DNA from: Nereocystis luetkeana
Lineage: Eukaryota; Sar; Phaeophyceae; Laminariales; Laminariaceae
Assembly (NCBI GenBank): GCA_031213475.1
Contig: JARUPZ010000002.1
Span: 14,047,813-14,111,812 of the forward strand
Direction of reading: 5' to 3'
Length of the DNA stretch: 64,000 nt
Position numbers and translations under genes: made by a program. Below, piece after piece: positions 34,841 to 47,500 of this stretch. Numbering within the stretch: the stretch's first letter is position 1; each line of letters opens with the position of its first letter. The notes under the pieces were generated by a model. The model was not told the DNA's origin and did not search any database. It saw only the letters and a list, made by a program, of their open reading frames with translations.

Positions 34841-37353
34841 AGGTGCTTTGGGCTTTGGTCTGCCTGTTATTTCCCCTTTGTTATTTTTCCTTGTTACTTT
34901 CTCCTTGGTTCTTTGTCTTACTCTGTTCACAAGCAGTGGTGTCTTTTGTTATTTCTTCTTTTTTCCAGCTCGTTCTTTTTCAAGTGTAGGCCACCTCGCC
35001 TGCGGGGGGGGGGGCACGACAGATTGTTTCTCTTAGATTTTGCTTTCATTTTTCTTCTTTTTCTTTTTCGACTTGTCTACCTTGTTTTTGTTTTCTCTTT
35101 GATTGTTTCTTTTCGTTTCACTATTTCATAGATTGCGTATGTCGTGCCTGTCGTATCTAGTATGATGACATGGCTTTGCATTGCCCACTGCAGTTCACAC
35201 TGCACACGTGGCAACGTAGTATCTCTGTGGCGTAGCTTTGTGACCACAGAACTTGTATCTCTTCTAGGATGGAAGAATCGGCACGGACACTGGTTGTGCT
35301 GGATGTCGACGGGTAGAAAGAACGGTTTAATGTGAAGAACACACACACACACACACAACGTGTTTCATGCCAGGTAATATACCTGGTATACCTCGGGTAT
35401 TATAAAGGAAAAGATCGCGAGAACCCTCTCTCGGATAAAATTTCAAAAGTCTAACCGACGATGTTGTGTTCTCTACCGGGGAGGCACGGGGCACCGAGTT
35501 TTAGAAATAAAATTGTCACCATGGGAGTAAAAATACTAAACGTCAGCTGTGACTTCGAAATCCTTTTCTCTCTCAACTTTATTTACTATTAATACTCACT
35601 GCTGTAGCTATAGATGTGGACACCAGCACAGCTGCTGGGCAAAAGGCCCTCGAGGCACACACAAAATGGCACAAAAAGTGGCACAAAAATGTCGTAAAAT
35701 CAGATCAAATGTTTTTGGTTTTTCGATTCTTTGAGGTTTTGGAATGAATAAATTAATCGAGTTTTATACATCTTGCGAGGCATACGGCACTCAAATACGA
35801 ACCCGAGCTGGAGGAGAACGTCGGGTGTTCGGTGAATACGAGAGCACTCCTGTGCAGGTTTCGGCCCGCTGGCTATGGCGGATGTAGGTGAGTGATTTGA
35901 CCTGTCTCCCGTCATCCGCGCCTCGACTTCTTGAGAAGGGAATTTGCGGGCGAATTCCGTGTCGCAATCACACTCTAATTTTTTAGAGCTTCGTCTCGAG
36001 CGATACAAGGACGATTCACGATTATTGCGCCCTCTACTTACACCGTTCGCCCGGCTCCCTGCCTTCCGGCCGTGGCTGCTCGTCCGCAGCTGCACTGGCT
36101 AAGAGGATGGAGGACATAAAAATCATCCTTCCGAGGTTTGATCAATGCATCAGGTGAGCCTTTTTCTGCCCGATGATGCCTGTGAGCAGCCGAGAATATT
36201 GCGGATCGAATTTCGTACTCCAAGCCGAAAAACCCGATTATATGGTCTTTCTTCTATGGTACCTCTTCTCAGGCCCTCTTACCTGATATTATAGTAGGCG
36301 TGTACCAGGTAGATACGTAGAGAGAGCTTACGCTCAGAGCTCTCAGCTCTCTGCGCTCGGTATTGTCGCGATGGCCATTAGATTCCAGCCGGTTCGGGTG
36401 CGCTTCTTGGTTGGGCTGCGCTTCTAGCAGAGCGATGACAACGAAGCGTGCTCGTGTGAAACTACGAATACAGACGAATATCTCGGAGTTTTGCCTTTCG
36501 CTGCTCTGTGTTTGAAAAACGTACTGGTATTTTACCAGGTCGTCTACGTTCCCTGTATCACGTTATCACCCCGGGTATTTGGAGTTGGGAAGATGCACTT
36601 TTACTGATGTACCCTGTACAAGGTACCTGGTACGTATCACATGACTGGTACCCCCTGGTATTGATAGTGACACCCCCCACAGTACGAGTCCGGGCGGTTC
36701 AAGTGCCTCTTGTCTTCCGTCGAATAAACGGCTTTGGTTCATAGAGGTATTGACCTTGTTGCGTTCTTCTTTCGCGATAGACGCGTGCTCGCTGTCGTAG
36801 CATAGTGCTCGTGGGTGGCGGGTTCGCTCTGCTCTCCCTATGGACGGGTGTAACTGGTACCAGGTACCAGGTATGATCTACGATGCCGTCCATGCTATCT
36901 ACCAGTGTATACCACCAGCAACCTGAACCTGTTGGTATCTCATATTCTTACCTGGCTCGTGTACGTCGTATACCTCGTGGGTAGGCATGAACACGTTTTT
37001 GCCAGGTTTTACGTACAGCAGTGCGTGTTATTTACCGGGTACTATTTATTAGCCTCATCTGGTTGTAGACAAACAACACTACTGCCGCTCTCTGTAACGC
37101 TCTATTAATAGACTACAGTACGTGTACTATTATGCCGATATATCTTGATTGTTGCGAATACGGCGGCGCAGAAGGTCTCGCCCTTCGCAGCCGCCGCGCT
37201 TGGCACACCCACACGCATATACATATCCATATATAAAAATAGGCATCCCACCTTTACTCTCTTGTATGCACCCCTGACAACGAAAACCTGCCTTCTACAT
37301 ACATACTTGTACGTCGTACGACTACGATGAAACACAACAACGTGAAAAAAAAG

Positions 37354-40300
37354 CTTGCTGCGGTCGGAGATACTGGACCTCAAGGCCGGGAAGCTGGACC
37401 ACCGCCTTCGTGAGGTTGCAGCCACGCCTCTCGTCGACCCAGGCCTGCACTCGGTGCTGTCTGAGGCCGTCGACGGCGGGCTGTCGCTCCCTATAGCGCC
37501 CAGCTTCAGCGACAGCGAGGAGGAACAGGACGACAAAGAACCAGGTGGAGAAGAGCGAGAACAAGAGCGAGGCGAAGGAAAAGAGGAAAAAGAAGAAGAA
37601 GGAGAAGAAGAGGAAGATGAGCAAGAAGAACAAGCGGAAAAGGAAGGAGGAGGGGAGGGGAAGGAACAGGAGCAGAAGCAGGAGCGGGAGCAGGAGGAGG
37701 ACGGGACTGGCGGAGCGGGAAGTATTAGCGGTGCAGTCAGTGGTGGTGGTGTTGAGGTGAAAGCTTCGGGGAGTGGACGAGGGGAGGCCGGAGTCGAGCC
37801 AATGCTCTCGACGGAGGAGGAAAAGAAGGAGAAGGAGAAGGGGGAGGAGGATGAGGGCGGGGGGGGGGGGGGGGGGGCGGCGGCTGCGAGATGGGAACCT
37901 TGAATCGAACGGAGCACACTGTCGGAGTAGCGTTGGTCGGGACCCACCTAGCGTCGATCAGGACCCGGCAAGTGCTAGTCAGGACCCGCATAGCGCTGGT
38001 CGGGACCCTCCTAGCGTTTGTCAGGACCCGCCTGGCGCTGGTCAAGACCCGCCTAGCGTTGGTGAAGGCCCTCCCGAGAGCCCGGCCAAGCCAACAGCAA
38101 AGTTAAAGGAAGCCAACAAGACTGGCAACAGAACCCCTTCTTCTGGTGACGAGCGGCGGACCCAAGCGAACGGGGGCGCTCACTGCACCGCGGCAGCAAC
38201 GCTCCACAGCAATACCAACTCCACCGAGAACACCATCGGCAGCAACAGCAACAGCAGCGGCAGCAGCAGCAGCAACAGCAGCAGCAGCAAAGTCAAGGAC
38301 GAAACAGAACTCCGCAATGGGACGCCGGGCGACTCACACGCTTCTCCGTTGCGAGACCGCCCCCCAATACCCCCAGGTGGTGGCTCTCGCTCGGTTCCTG
38401 CTGCTCCGCCGCCAATTCCGACCCCCCGCGCGCTTTCTGATCCGGGCGGAGACGAAGACCGGCGTGATGTTAGCACTAGGGGAGACGCGGGGGAGGCGGG
38501 GGGCGGGGGTGGGGCAGATAGGAGTGGCTGCGGCGGCGCAGGGGGGGGTATCATGGTGGTAGAAGCGGCGACTAGTGCGACGCCCGGACCAGAGATAGAG
38601 AAGAAAATATCGGACACCTCAGGTGGCGGTAGTGGTGGCAGCGGGTCAGAGTTAGAAAACAAGTCGGGGACAGGCGGCGGCAGTGGCGACGGCGGCAGCG
38701 GTGGCGGCGATGGTAACGGGAAGGAGGAAAACAGCGGAAGCGCGAGCAAGCGCGGGCGAAAGCGGCCGAGAGCCGCCGCCGGGGGTGACAGCAATCCTGC
38801 TGAGAAAACCACTCGTGAAAGCAGGCCGTTGCCGACCGGGCAGGGGGAGGGGCGTGGTGAAGCAGAAGAGAACGGGGTGAAGGGGGGGGGTGAGGAGAAC
38901 GTGGTGAAGAGGGAGCGGGCGGACTCCGTCGACACGGAGCATTTCCGGCGAATCGCTATGGAAGTGTGGGATCGGGTGAGAGTTGTTATAGTCCAACGAC
39001 CGTGAGAGAAGCGTGGGGCTGGGATAGATATGAGGGTTGTGCCGGTTGAAGATATTCTGAAGCGGTGTTTCTAGAGTTTTTTTAGAGGCATTTTTTTGTG
39101 ATCGTTTGTGAGTGTGAAGAGTGAAAGCGTCTCGGTGATGTGCAGTGTGTAGCAGGGGAGACGGGTATCTATGTAGGGCATCCGTCCTGGGACGCTGCTT
39201 GCGACCCTGTCGTTTATTGCTCAGGTGTCAGCTATATGATTAACAACAGCAACAACAACTCTGCCGTTTCGCATGCGTACGATTGGATGGAAACAACAGG
39301 TGTACAGGCACAAATTCGCCATCATTTTCCGAAAGCCCGTAAACCCGAAGGACGCGCCGGGGTACGAAAAGGTGAGCCCAACAACTGATGAGTATGTCCA
39401 ATTTTGCTTTAAATATCAATACCTCTATAACGGTATGTCTATACGAGTAGGTTGCAGAAATGTATTGTTTTGGCTTGGCTTGCCTACATGGTGTTTTGGC
39501 GCTCCGCGAGTAGTTCTCTTGCTGGGTAACGCCGCCGTACTGCAGATACGTTGGTGATGGCGGAGACGCTGGTCGAAGGTGATATCTCGCGGTGCTATTA
39601 ATAGTCTTTCCTGCTTGGCAGTATTTTCATACTGCTGCACGATTGGGAGTGTGCCCCCTCACCAGTTACTGCTGGCTGTTATACTGGTGAGAGTTCATCG
39701 CTCCTCGTGTGAGCGTCCAACCGTTATAATTCAACAGCATACTGTGGAACAGCGGAGCAACGCTTATCGTTGGCTCTGCTCTATAGTTATGTACTGCTAG
39801 TTTTTAGTGCATTCCTTAGACCTACTCGTAGGGTGTGTCGGATTTTGTAAATGTTCACGCCGTTTTGTCGGTGCCGTTTTCTCCCGCTACGCTGCTATTA
39901 CGTGACACACCTCTGTCTTGGGTCTACGGCTGCACACCCGTCCTGCTTTTGCCCCAAATCAGGTGATCAAGAAGCCGATGGATCTCTCTCTGATCAGACA
40001 GCGCATCGTGTCGGGTGCCCTCTTGTCGTTGGACGACATGAGCCGCGATCTCTTCGTGATGTGCAACAACGCTATGGTCTTCAACGGAAAGGGCGATCCG
40101 TACTTTGACTACAGCAAGGTTGGTCACTTTTGAGTCCCGACAACGTACGTGCGACAGCACACTTGAAAGCCTCGTGCCTCGCGGATGTCTGACCTATAGC
40201 ACAACTTCCCGTGGAGGATATGGTTCCATCCCCGGATCAGAAATCCTTCAATATTCTACATCCCCCACTAATGTATTGCCGTATTTTCAAAGCACGGGTC

Positions 40301-42886
40301 AGACGGTTGAAGTGGCGACCCGGCGCTACGTAAATACCAGTGACCTCAAAACCGGGTGAGCGCCAAACAGAATGAGCGCCGTGATTCATCAGAGGACACC
40401 CGTGTCGGCCGGTCTTTATTGTTTTCCTTCCGCTTCGGGCTCCGTTTGGCTTCGCCCGGGGCCCCATTATTATCGCAAGGAAGTTGCCCCCACAAAAGGA
40501 GGGTGCAGGTGTGAGACCCCATTCTTAGAAGTAGATTGTCTCCCAAAAAACGAGAGTGCAGGTGTAAAGAAGATCACGGGATTAGTTTTAACCCTTGTTG
40601 AAGCGGTGCACACTAACCGAAGGCGTCAAGCAACCCCTTCCCTCCCCGACCTCCCCCACCCCCTGCCAAAAGGAGCTGCGAACGTACGCGAACGAGGTGA
40701 TAGAGGAGGCCCGACGCCCGGGGTTTGTCACCGCAGACCCAGGCTTCGACAGCGTCGTGGCGGGCTCCCGCACCTCCCGCGCTCGACAGTCGGAACCTGC
40801 GCCCCCGTACCGGGGCTCGTCTCGAGGCAGAGGCCAGCAGAGAAGGGGGGGGCAGGCAGGTGGAGGAGGAAGCGTTGGACGGCGTAGATCTCGAGAGCTT
40901 GAGTCGGCACCTGCAACGTCTGATACTGTCAGCGAGGATGGCAGGGGCGCGGGGGGGGGGGGAAGTGGGGGGGGCGGGAGTAGTGAGGGGGGCGGGGGTA
41001 GTGGGGGGGGTGGGGGTATTGGGGGGGATGGGGGTAGTGGGGGGGGCGAGAAAAAGCAGACGCCGGCGGCGGCGCGGAAAGCGGGGAGAAAGTCCGTGGG
41101 GAAGAGGGGCGGTGGCAAGATCCAAGCGGCGGCGGCGGCGGCGGCGGCGGCGGTGGCAGGAGGGGGCAGCGAGGCGGAGAGTGTCGGTTTAGGGGAGGGT
41201 GTGGGTGTGGGGGAGGGAGAGAGCTCGGGGGAAGGGGAAGAGGAGGGCGCAAACGGCGGGGCATCGGTCGGTAAGGGCAAGAAGCGCGCGAGGGAGGGGA
41301 CGGACGATTGCAGCGACGAGGAACAAAGGTGAGTGAGAGCGAGGGGGTAGAGAGAGAGAGAGAGCGAGAGAGAGGATGGAGGGGAGGTGGAGGGAGGGGG
41401 GGGTCATTTGTTGCTTGCCTTAGTATTTTCAGTATTGACCATGTACCCCTTTCGAGACGGAGCAGGGGAGGAGAGAGAAGAGAGATAGGACGGGAGGGGG
41501 GGTACTCGATAGGAGATATGTACTCAATCTCAGGCATGGCCGTATTCGTATGACCATAAACCCTTGCACCCCTAAAAAGCCGGGACGGGGCATGTCGGGT
41601 TTTCACCGACCAGGCAGACATTTCTTGTACCGAGCGCGAAGCGCCGTGAGGGGTCGGGCGAGTCGCATCAAGGGTGGGCTGCACCCTAATAAGAATCACT
41701 TGTGAGGCAGACTTGCATATGGGTGACAGCTTCAACGAGTTAATTTTATTTCCGGTGTAGCCACTTCCAGGGGGCGGGGGGGGGGTTAGAGAGAGGGGAA
41801 CACTATTGAATCCAATTGCAGCGGCATACGAGAGTCAAAGCGCGCCTATTACTCGGGTTTAGTGGAGAGGCTCTTTCCGGCGTGAGGGTTGAGTAAATAA
41901 CATGCAGCTGTTACTCAAAAGCAGCAGCACCATTGGTGCATACCAGGTATGTTTTTGTTCGGGGCCAGCCTTGGTCGGGACCCGAAGTCGCCTCGCACCT
42001 GTCACCAGCGGCTCAAGCGAGAACAACGTCAACTCGTGGCCCTTTCTCTTGTTTTGTGCTTTCGCCGCTGTGCCCTTGAGTAAAGAGTATGATTCGCGAA
42101 CCGACGCCGTCGTAGGGGGGCAGGGCCAGCCGTTTTGCCCGGACACCGACCCTCGCTTCTGGTACTCTTGGCTACGCACAGCTCTGACGGTATGCACGTG
42201 TTCAGGGGCTTAGAGGTCCGACCGGTGCCTGCGAATGGAGTTTCGTTGTCACTTTTTTTTGCGTGCGTGGGTCCGTCGCAAGGTTGTTGGCGTCCTCATT
42301 GCTTGTGCCAGCTTGTTGGCGCTGTTGCCAAAGCTGTGAGCTGGCTGACTATATTACACTAATCGCCGACTAGTTTATTGGTTGGCTACAAACAGTAGAT
42401 ACATCGCCGACTAGTTTATTAGCTGATACCTGGTAGGTGGCTAGGTATTACAGTTACTGTCGCTGCGTGCGGTAATTTTGCGAAGTTCTGCGTCTTTGCA
42501 TCTGACATGGAGCGCCTGGTGGCTCGACGTTTAGTTTTTTGTAGAGAAGTACGAAGTTTGTTACAGTAGCTTGTTGGCCTTCTAACGCCAACAATTTTTG
42601 ATACATTATTACCAGGTAGCCGTGAAATGCAGCCCACTGACAGACCTATCAGCTGTTGCTCTTATCTCTCTCGTTTATCTTTTTGTCTCGTTTATCTTTT
42701 CGTCTCTCTTCTCTCTCTCTTTCTCTCCCTCATTGTCTCTCTCTGTCTCTCTCTTGTAACGTTCTCTCTCTGTCGCCCTCTTTCTCTCGTTTCAGCACCC
42801 GCGCAAAAGGCCGCAAAGTTTCCAAGCTCACCGCAAAAATTACACCGACATCGAAGGCGCGCGCGAGCAAGAAACGGGCGCGGTAG
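37354..42886 (+). CDS. BRD8-like bromodomain protein, 5' end unresolved, frame break at a G run
   Basis: Predicted nuclear acetyl-lysine reader. Coding blocks: about 37354-38975 (interrupted, see below), 39300-39371, 39963-40118, 40673-41328, 42796-42886 (stop TAG). The bromodomain spans exon joins: HFRRIAMEVWDR | VYRHKFAIIFRKPVNPKDAP | VIKKPMDLSLIRQRI...CNNAMVFN | ELRTYANEVIEEA. It has the PMDL motif and the conserved Asn of CNNAMVFN in the acetyl-lysine pocket. The layout most resembles BRD8 and plant SANT-bromodomain proteins, inferred to serve NuA4/TIP60-type acetyltransferase complexes. Upstream are a charged helix (LRSEILDLKAGKLDHRL), an acidic Glu-rich tract, seven 7-residue repeats and Ser/Gly-rich linkers. 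Downstream, Gly-rich sequence ends in a basic tail (...SKARASKKRAR). At 37859-37877 a run of 19 Gs separates the acidic frame from the frame that continues; a run one shorter or two longer would join them. No in-frame ATG precedes 37354, so N-terminal exons are missing. Intron phases are 0, 0, 0, 2. Confidence 0.85.
37859..37877 (+). other. Run of 19 Gs breaking the bromodomain-protein frame
   Basis: Left of the run the frame encodes an acidic stretch ending EEDEGG. Continued unchanged, it stops soon after at a TGA (37901-37903). The frame that carries on to the bromodomain starts immediately right of the run. Homopolymer length error in the assembly is the simplest explanation; real length polymorphism or a pseudogene are alternatives. 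Confidence 0.7.
37935..38076 (+). repeat. 21-bp coding repeat (seven heptapeptides)
   Basis: Seven imperfect 7-residue units, including RDPPSVD, QDPASAS, QDPHSAG, RDPPSVC, QDPPGAG and QDPPSVG, lie in the disordered part of the bromodomain protein. The DNA repeat has a period of 21 bp built on (G/C)AGGACCCGCCTAGCG(T/C)TGGT. The intact reading frame across all units supports this as the translated frame. Confidence 0.75.
41396..41765 (+). repeat. Family D copy in bromodomain gene intron 4
   Basis: Carries both halves: TTGCTTGCCTTAGT and GTACCCCTTTCGAGACGGAG (block 1), then GGTACTCGATAGGAGATATG, CAGGCATGGCCGTATTCGTA and GTCGGGTTTTCACCGACCAG (block 2). The long tail follows (GCGCGAAGCGCCGTGAGG, ACTTGTGAGGCAGACTTGCA). 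This is the best single copy for judging the element's extent, about 370 bp. The intron runs 41329-42795. Confidence 0.65.
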
Positions 42887-44548
42887 ACCCTCGAACCCAT
42901 TTAGCTGTACTATAGATGATGGTTTCTCGATGCTGTCACTGCTACTACTACTACTGCTGCTGCCAGGGGTGAAGGGGGTGGGGGGAAAGGGGTAGAGGGA
43001 GAGGGGGGCTCAAATTGCTGCCGGCCCGCGAGTTCTTCCGGGGGGGGGGCGGGGGTGCAGAAAGGATGGCCACGGCGGCGAATCGCTGAGCAGGCCTGGG
43101 CTGAAGGCTGAGAGGTTTCTCATGCTGATAATTGTCGCGCGTGTGGTGCCGTGCTCTGCGGAGAAGCAGGACTATGAAAAATTCATCTTGTTGTCGACGA
43201 AGAGGGTTCGGCCTGTGGCCGTGCGCGCCGCACGCGCGACGGGTCTCCCTTTTGGCAAGAATCTTGCCTACACGCTGATATTTTTCGGAGGTATATTGTA
43301 GTCTACCAGCCAGTAACTTTGCTGCCGTTGAAGCTCTTCGCGAGAATCCTCTCGGAAGCTTCGTGTACGCAGACGACTTCGGATACGAGTGGTGGTGATG
43401 ACCCTAGGGGAGGGGGTATCAATCCGCACGCTGCGTGATCCATGGATGTTCGTTTTGTGGCACGTGCTGTTGTATCTTGTGGCTGTGGCTGTGCTGTTGG
43501 TGTAGAAACCTTATTTTGCCGCCCGGTGCTACTGCTACTACTGCTGTGTTACTGGTATGTACTTGTTGCGCACGACCGGTCGGTGTGTTGTTCACGCTGC
43601 GAGAACACACACGAAGCGAGTTTTTTTTTTGATCGATCGATGTCGGTCGATCGAGGGAGCGAGGGAGGGGCGCTATGTCACGCCCGCCCCACTGCTCAAA
43701 ATTGACACCATAGACGTGTGGGGATTGCCGTGTGCTTGGAAATGTTATGTTCGACATATCGGCGGCTGGAAGGGGACAGATCTCCATCATATCCATGCTG
43801 TGAGGCTCATAGATAGAGGAGGCCAAACGTACAAGTACATAATGTATCATGCATGTTCGAAGCAAACCCTTGAAGTCAAAAGTGGATTTCCCATCAATTC
43901 GTCAACGACAGGTAAAGCAAGCCCTCTACCCCTCTGTCCGTGTTCAACCTGTTCGTATTCTTGTGGTTGGCATTGATTCGGAGATTCGAGAAAAGGTCAT
44001 ACCTGGTATACAACAGCAGTAAGACGTTGACGGTGGTGTCAGTAATTTACAGACTTTCATCGAATACAGCGTACCTACGACGTACACTGCTGCCGTACGA
44101 CCCTAAGTGTGCTTCGTACGTACAGCAGTTATAGTGCTGCCGCTTGAAAGAACACCGGTCGGTAAAGCAGTTTACGTGAAAGTGTCAGAACGTCAATACG
44201 TGTACAACTTGTTGCCCCTACGCGTACAACTCACGATATCTCAACCGCCGTGCTGCTGCCTGATGTACTGATGCAGCTGTAGATCGCCCGTCGAAATATT
44301 GAGGGGACCGGCATTTTTTTACCCGTCAAGACCTCTTTCGGCCGAATATACCAATTTTAGTACAAGGGATAGGGATAGGGCGGTCAGTCAAGGCGTCAAA
44401 CTGCGGTCTGTAGCTCCTTCGGCACCCAGGATCTACGTTCTGCCTTCAACGTTCTACGCCGACACGCGACGAATAATTGGCCCGCAAGTCCGCGACAAAC
44501 CCCTCCCATCTCCATTCTCTCGTCAAGCGTGTAGCACTGCCGAAAGAC
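42887..44548. other. Intergenic region between bromodomain and carboxylase genes
   Basis: Head-to-tail spacer of 1.7 kb. It should contain the bromodomain-gene 3' UTR and the carboxylase promoter. There is a G run at about 43040, and TACTGCTGT motifs near 43535. No frame has a recognisable domain. A frame open upstream of 44549 exists, but no ATG occurs in it before 44549. Confidence 0.6.
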
Positions 44549-47500
44549 ATGTATTGCCTAGGATCGCGCTTGCTTCGACCAGCCCGAGTGCGGCCCTACT
44601 CGCGTCTCAGACACGCCACCAGGACGCTTGGCTTCTCTTCCGAGTATTTGTCTCCCGGCGACCAGGCTGACCGTGCGCCGACAGGCGATGGAAATGGCTC
44701 TGATGCAGCTGATGGTACTGGTACTACTGCTGTGTTCTCGAAAATCCTGATCGCCAATCGGGGGGAAATCGCGTGCCGGGTGATCAGGACCGCAAAGCAA
44801 ATGGGCGTCGCGACGGTCGCCGTGTACAGTGATGCCGACACTCATTCTCTGCACGTGAGTGCAGAAGCGCAGCAGCAATGCTGCTGTCTGTAGCCCCATT
44901 TTTCTCTCTCCCTCTCAAGAAATGCGTACCAGTTTTTTTTTGTTCTATACTTTGTAGTTCAAGTGTTGAAAGTTGAGAGTCGTCGGTGCCACCGGCCGAG
45001 CTCATCTGTCATTGCGATCGAACCATACAACAGCAGCAGTCAACGTATACGCAACGCCAGCTTGGGGACGCGCTCAGGGTCGTCACTGCTGCTGCCGTGC
45101 ATAGGCATGCTGCTCCGGATGGGATTGGGTGGTTTCTTATTGGCTTGGCAACGCACACAGTCTCGCACACTAAAAAAAACATACTGGTACCAGGTACCCT
45201 GACCCACCAGGCTGTATGTATCACACAGAACGGATCTCAGACCACAGGGCGGCGGAAATGGCGCGGGCTGTTTCTGTGCGAGGTGCGCGGTACAAGGAGT
45301 ACGTACAACGACGGCACGCCCCTAAAGGCCCTTTCCCACCCCATCCCTCATCCCAATCGTTTCCCGAAGAAAAGCAACCCCAGGGCCCCACCGGACGGAG
45401 TTGGGTATGCAAAATCGGGAGCCATCAGCAGCATCGATCACGTTTTCGCAGCGCGCACAGCTGCGGACGAGCACTCGCAGATGACGAATCCAGGGTGTTC
45501 TTCAACTTGCGTTGTGATGCTGCTGTTATGATATTCCTTGTTGATTATGTGTGTGTGTCAGGGTACCTGGTGCCTCGCAGTACCTCATACGTATGATGAA
45601 CACCGCCGTAAACCCGACCTGAATCACCCCCCGCTCCCCGCTGGATGGAGTGCCTCGTCTTGGTTCTTCCGACGAGCATAGCAGTGCGAGTCCCACTTAC
45701 TGCTGTAGGACTGGACTTCTGTTTTGGCACAACTTACTTGGAATTAGAGTTACTGTAAATAGGTACGGTACCTTTGGGTGCGGGGCCCAGTAGGGCTTGA
45801 AGTCTCGTTTTGGGGACAAACGTACGACGTACCTGTAGTTCGCCCCCAAAACGGAAGTGCCATCCTACAGCAGTAGTAAGACGGGGGACCATGGTAAATA
45901 GGACCAAATATTGTTAGTAAAAATAGCAAATATATAGATTTCCGTATGTACCGTAGGTCCTATTTAATATGGCCCCCCGTAATAGTAGGTCCTACTGCTG
46001 TGTAGAAGGGTGTCACCTGCGATCAAAATCTAAATCTCTCTCGAAACGACTTCATCCCACTTGGGTGCGGCCACCGCACTAAAGCGGAACCTTGACGCCT
46101 CCACATCTCTACGTACCTGGTACAAAACAGCGGCAGCAGTAAGCAGTAGTACCAGCACATGGGACGTCTGGGACATGAGGTGCTCAGCTGTGGCTGTGGC
46201 TCCCCCGCACGAGAGCGGCATGACCACGCAAGATGCCATGTGTGGTAGGGGAACGCATGCTGAGTTCAGCCAGCAAGCTGTAGTAGTGCAGTGTGTGTGG
46301 TGGATGGTGTCGTAGAGCAATGGCTGCGTCATCCTACCATGTACACTTCTCGTAGTACGGTTGTACCTTAGATTTAGGCTAGCCTGCGTGGAGACGGATG
46401 GATGCGTGTTTTGCAGCAGAGCGCTGTAGAAGGTATACCTGGCAAACAGCAATGCAGACTGCTGTGACATTGCATTGTACAGCAGGATTGAACACATGGA
46501 AAACAAGTGGAACGAACCAACGTTACGCCCACTGCTGTACTATGCTGCTGCACAAGAGCGGGTCGTTCAGAGAGGGGCCTTCATGGGCCGTGATCACGTC
46601 ATCATGAATCGGCCTGAACAGCTCTCATCAACGTCAATGCGCCCGCCGCACTGCTGTAGAGAGTAGCTTGTGCTCTAATAATTCCTACCAGGTATCGCTC
46701 ACGAAGGAAAAGTACATCAAATTACTATGCGGAGCGGACAGAGGTGCATGATCGAATATGTTTTTTTTTATTATGATCGTGGTTGCAAACTGGCAACTTG
46801 ATAATGCCAAGAGTCCCGCCGCCATGCTTCAGGAGAAAACACCTCGGACGCCAGATACGCTTCGCATCGCGGGCGGTTGCCGCACGTACGTACATATCTC
46901 GAGGTAGGATACCAGGTACTTAATGTATTTTTTTGATACCAGGTATGCTGTATGTACGATAAAACAGAGAAGCCCAGCACGGCACAGCGGCACAGCGGCA
47001 CCTCAAAAACAATGTAAAATGAAACCGAAAAATTCGGGAAGAAAAAAAAATCCCCGTCCCTCTCCTGAAATCTTTTTCTGCCTGATTGGAACACCTTGCA
47101 CCGATCAAAAAAAAAAAAAAAAAAAATGAACAGCAGAGCTTCTCTCTCAGCCTCGTACGCCGCCCGCCCCTCTCGCGACCACCTCGCCACCGATTCGGTC
47201 CGGGTAAAGCTTTCCTCACTCTCTGCCACAGTCAGCCCCGTCGCCCGCCTCGCGTGAAGCCCGGTGCTCACCGTGGCCGTCGTTCGCCAGCTCTACGACA
47301 CGTATTGGTACTCAGACTGGGAGCTTCCTCTTTCAACTTCAGCGTGGTTGCTAAAATAATAACCGCTTGAATCTTATCTTGCAATTTCGAGCGACCCTTA
47401 TAACTCGTATATACTCTTTCCAAAATCACAAATTGAGGCCGGACAGAGCCCGTTCATGCATCCCTCGTGTCTCGAGGCATACGCGAGGAACGAAAGCGGC

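Larger units (their letters stand above)
26672..37353. other. Intergenic region between antenna and bromodomain genes
   Basis: The two flanking genes are divergent, so both promoters should lie here. I see no supported protein gene. The left part (26672-29900) has scattered short frames without domains, a C run near 27757-27770 and several TAC-rich tracts. The middle (29900-33190) is dominated by SINE-like and family D repeats. The right part (33190-37350) has a diverged duplicate pair, a T run and TACCAGGTA motifs clustered near 36300-36880. Missing 5' exons of the bromodomain gene may lie in the right part, but I could not identify one confidently. Confidence 0.5.

Noticed and set aside
36108..36151. 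Possible first exon of the bromodomain gene (MEDIKIILPRFDQCI then a GTGAGC donor)
   Set aside because: Short, no homology I can name, and a join to the frame at 37354 cannot be verified without transcripts.
37105..37947. 280-residue minus-strand open frame, Pro/Ser-rich
   Set aside because: It is the complement of the Glu-rich and Gly-rich coding sequence of the bromodomain protein; low complexity keeps stops away on both strands.
38180..38935. 251-residue minus-strand frame
   Set aside because: Antisense of the Ser/Gly linker that runs in frame into the bromodomain.
40588..41735. Long minus-strand frames rich in Pro and Ser (230, 268 and 170 residues)
   Set aside because: Antisense shadows of the Gly-rich exon 40673-41328, which is supported by splice joins on both sides.
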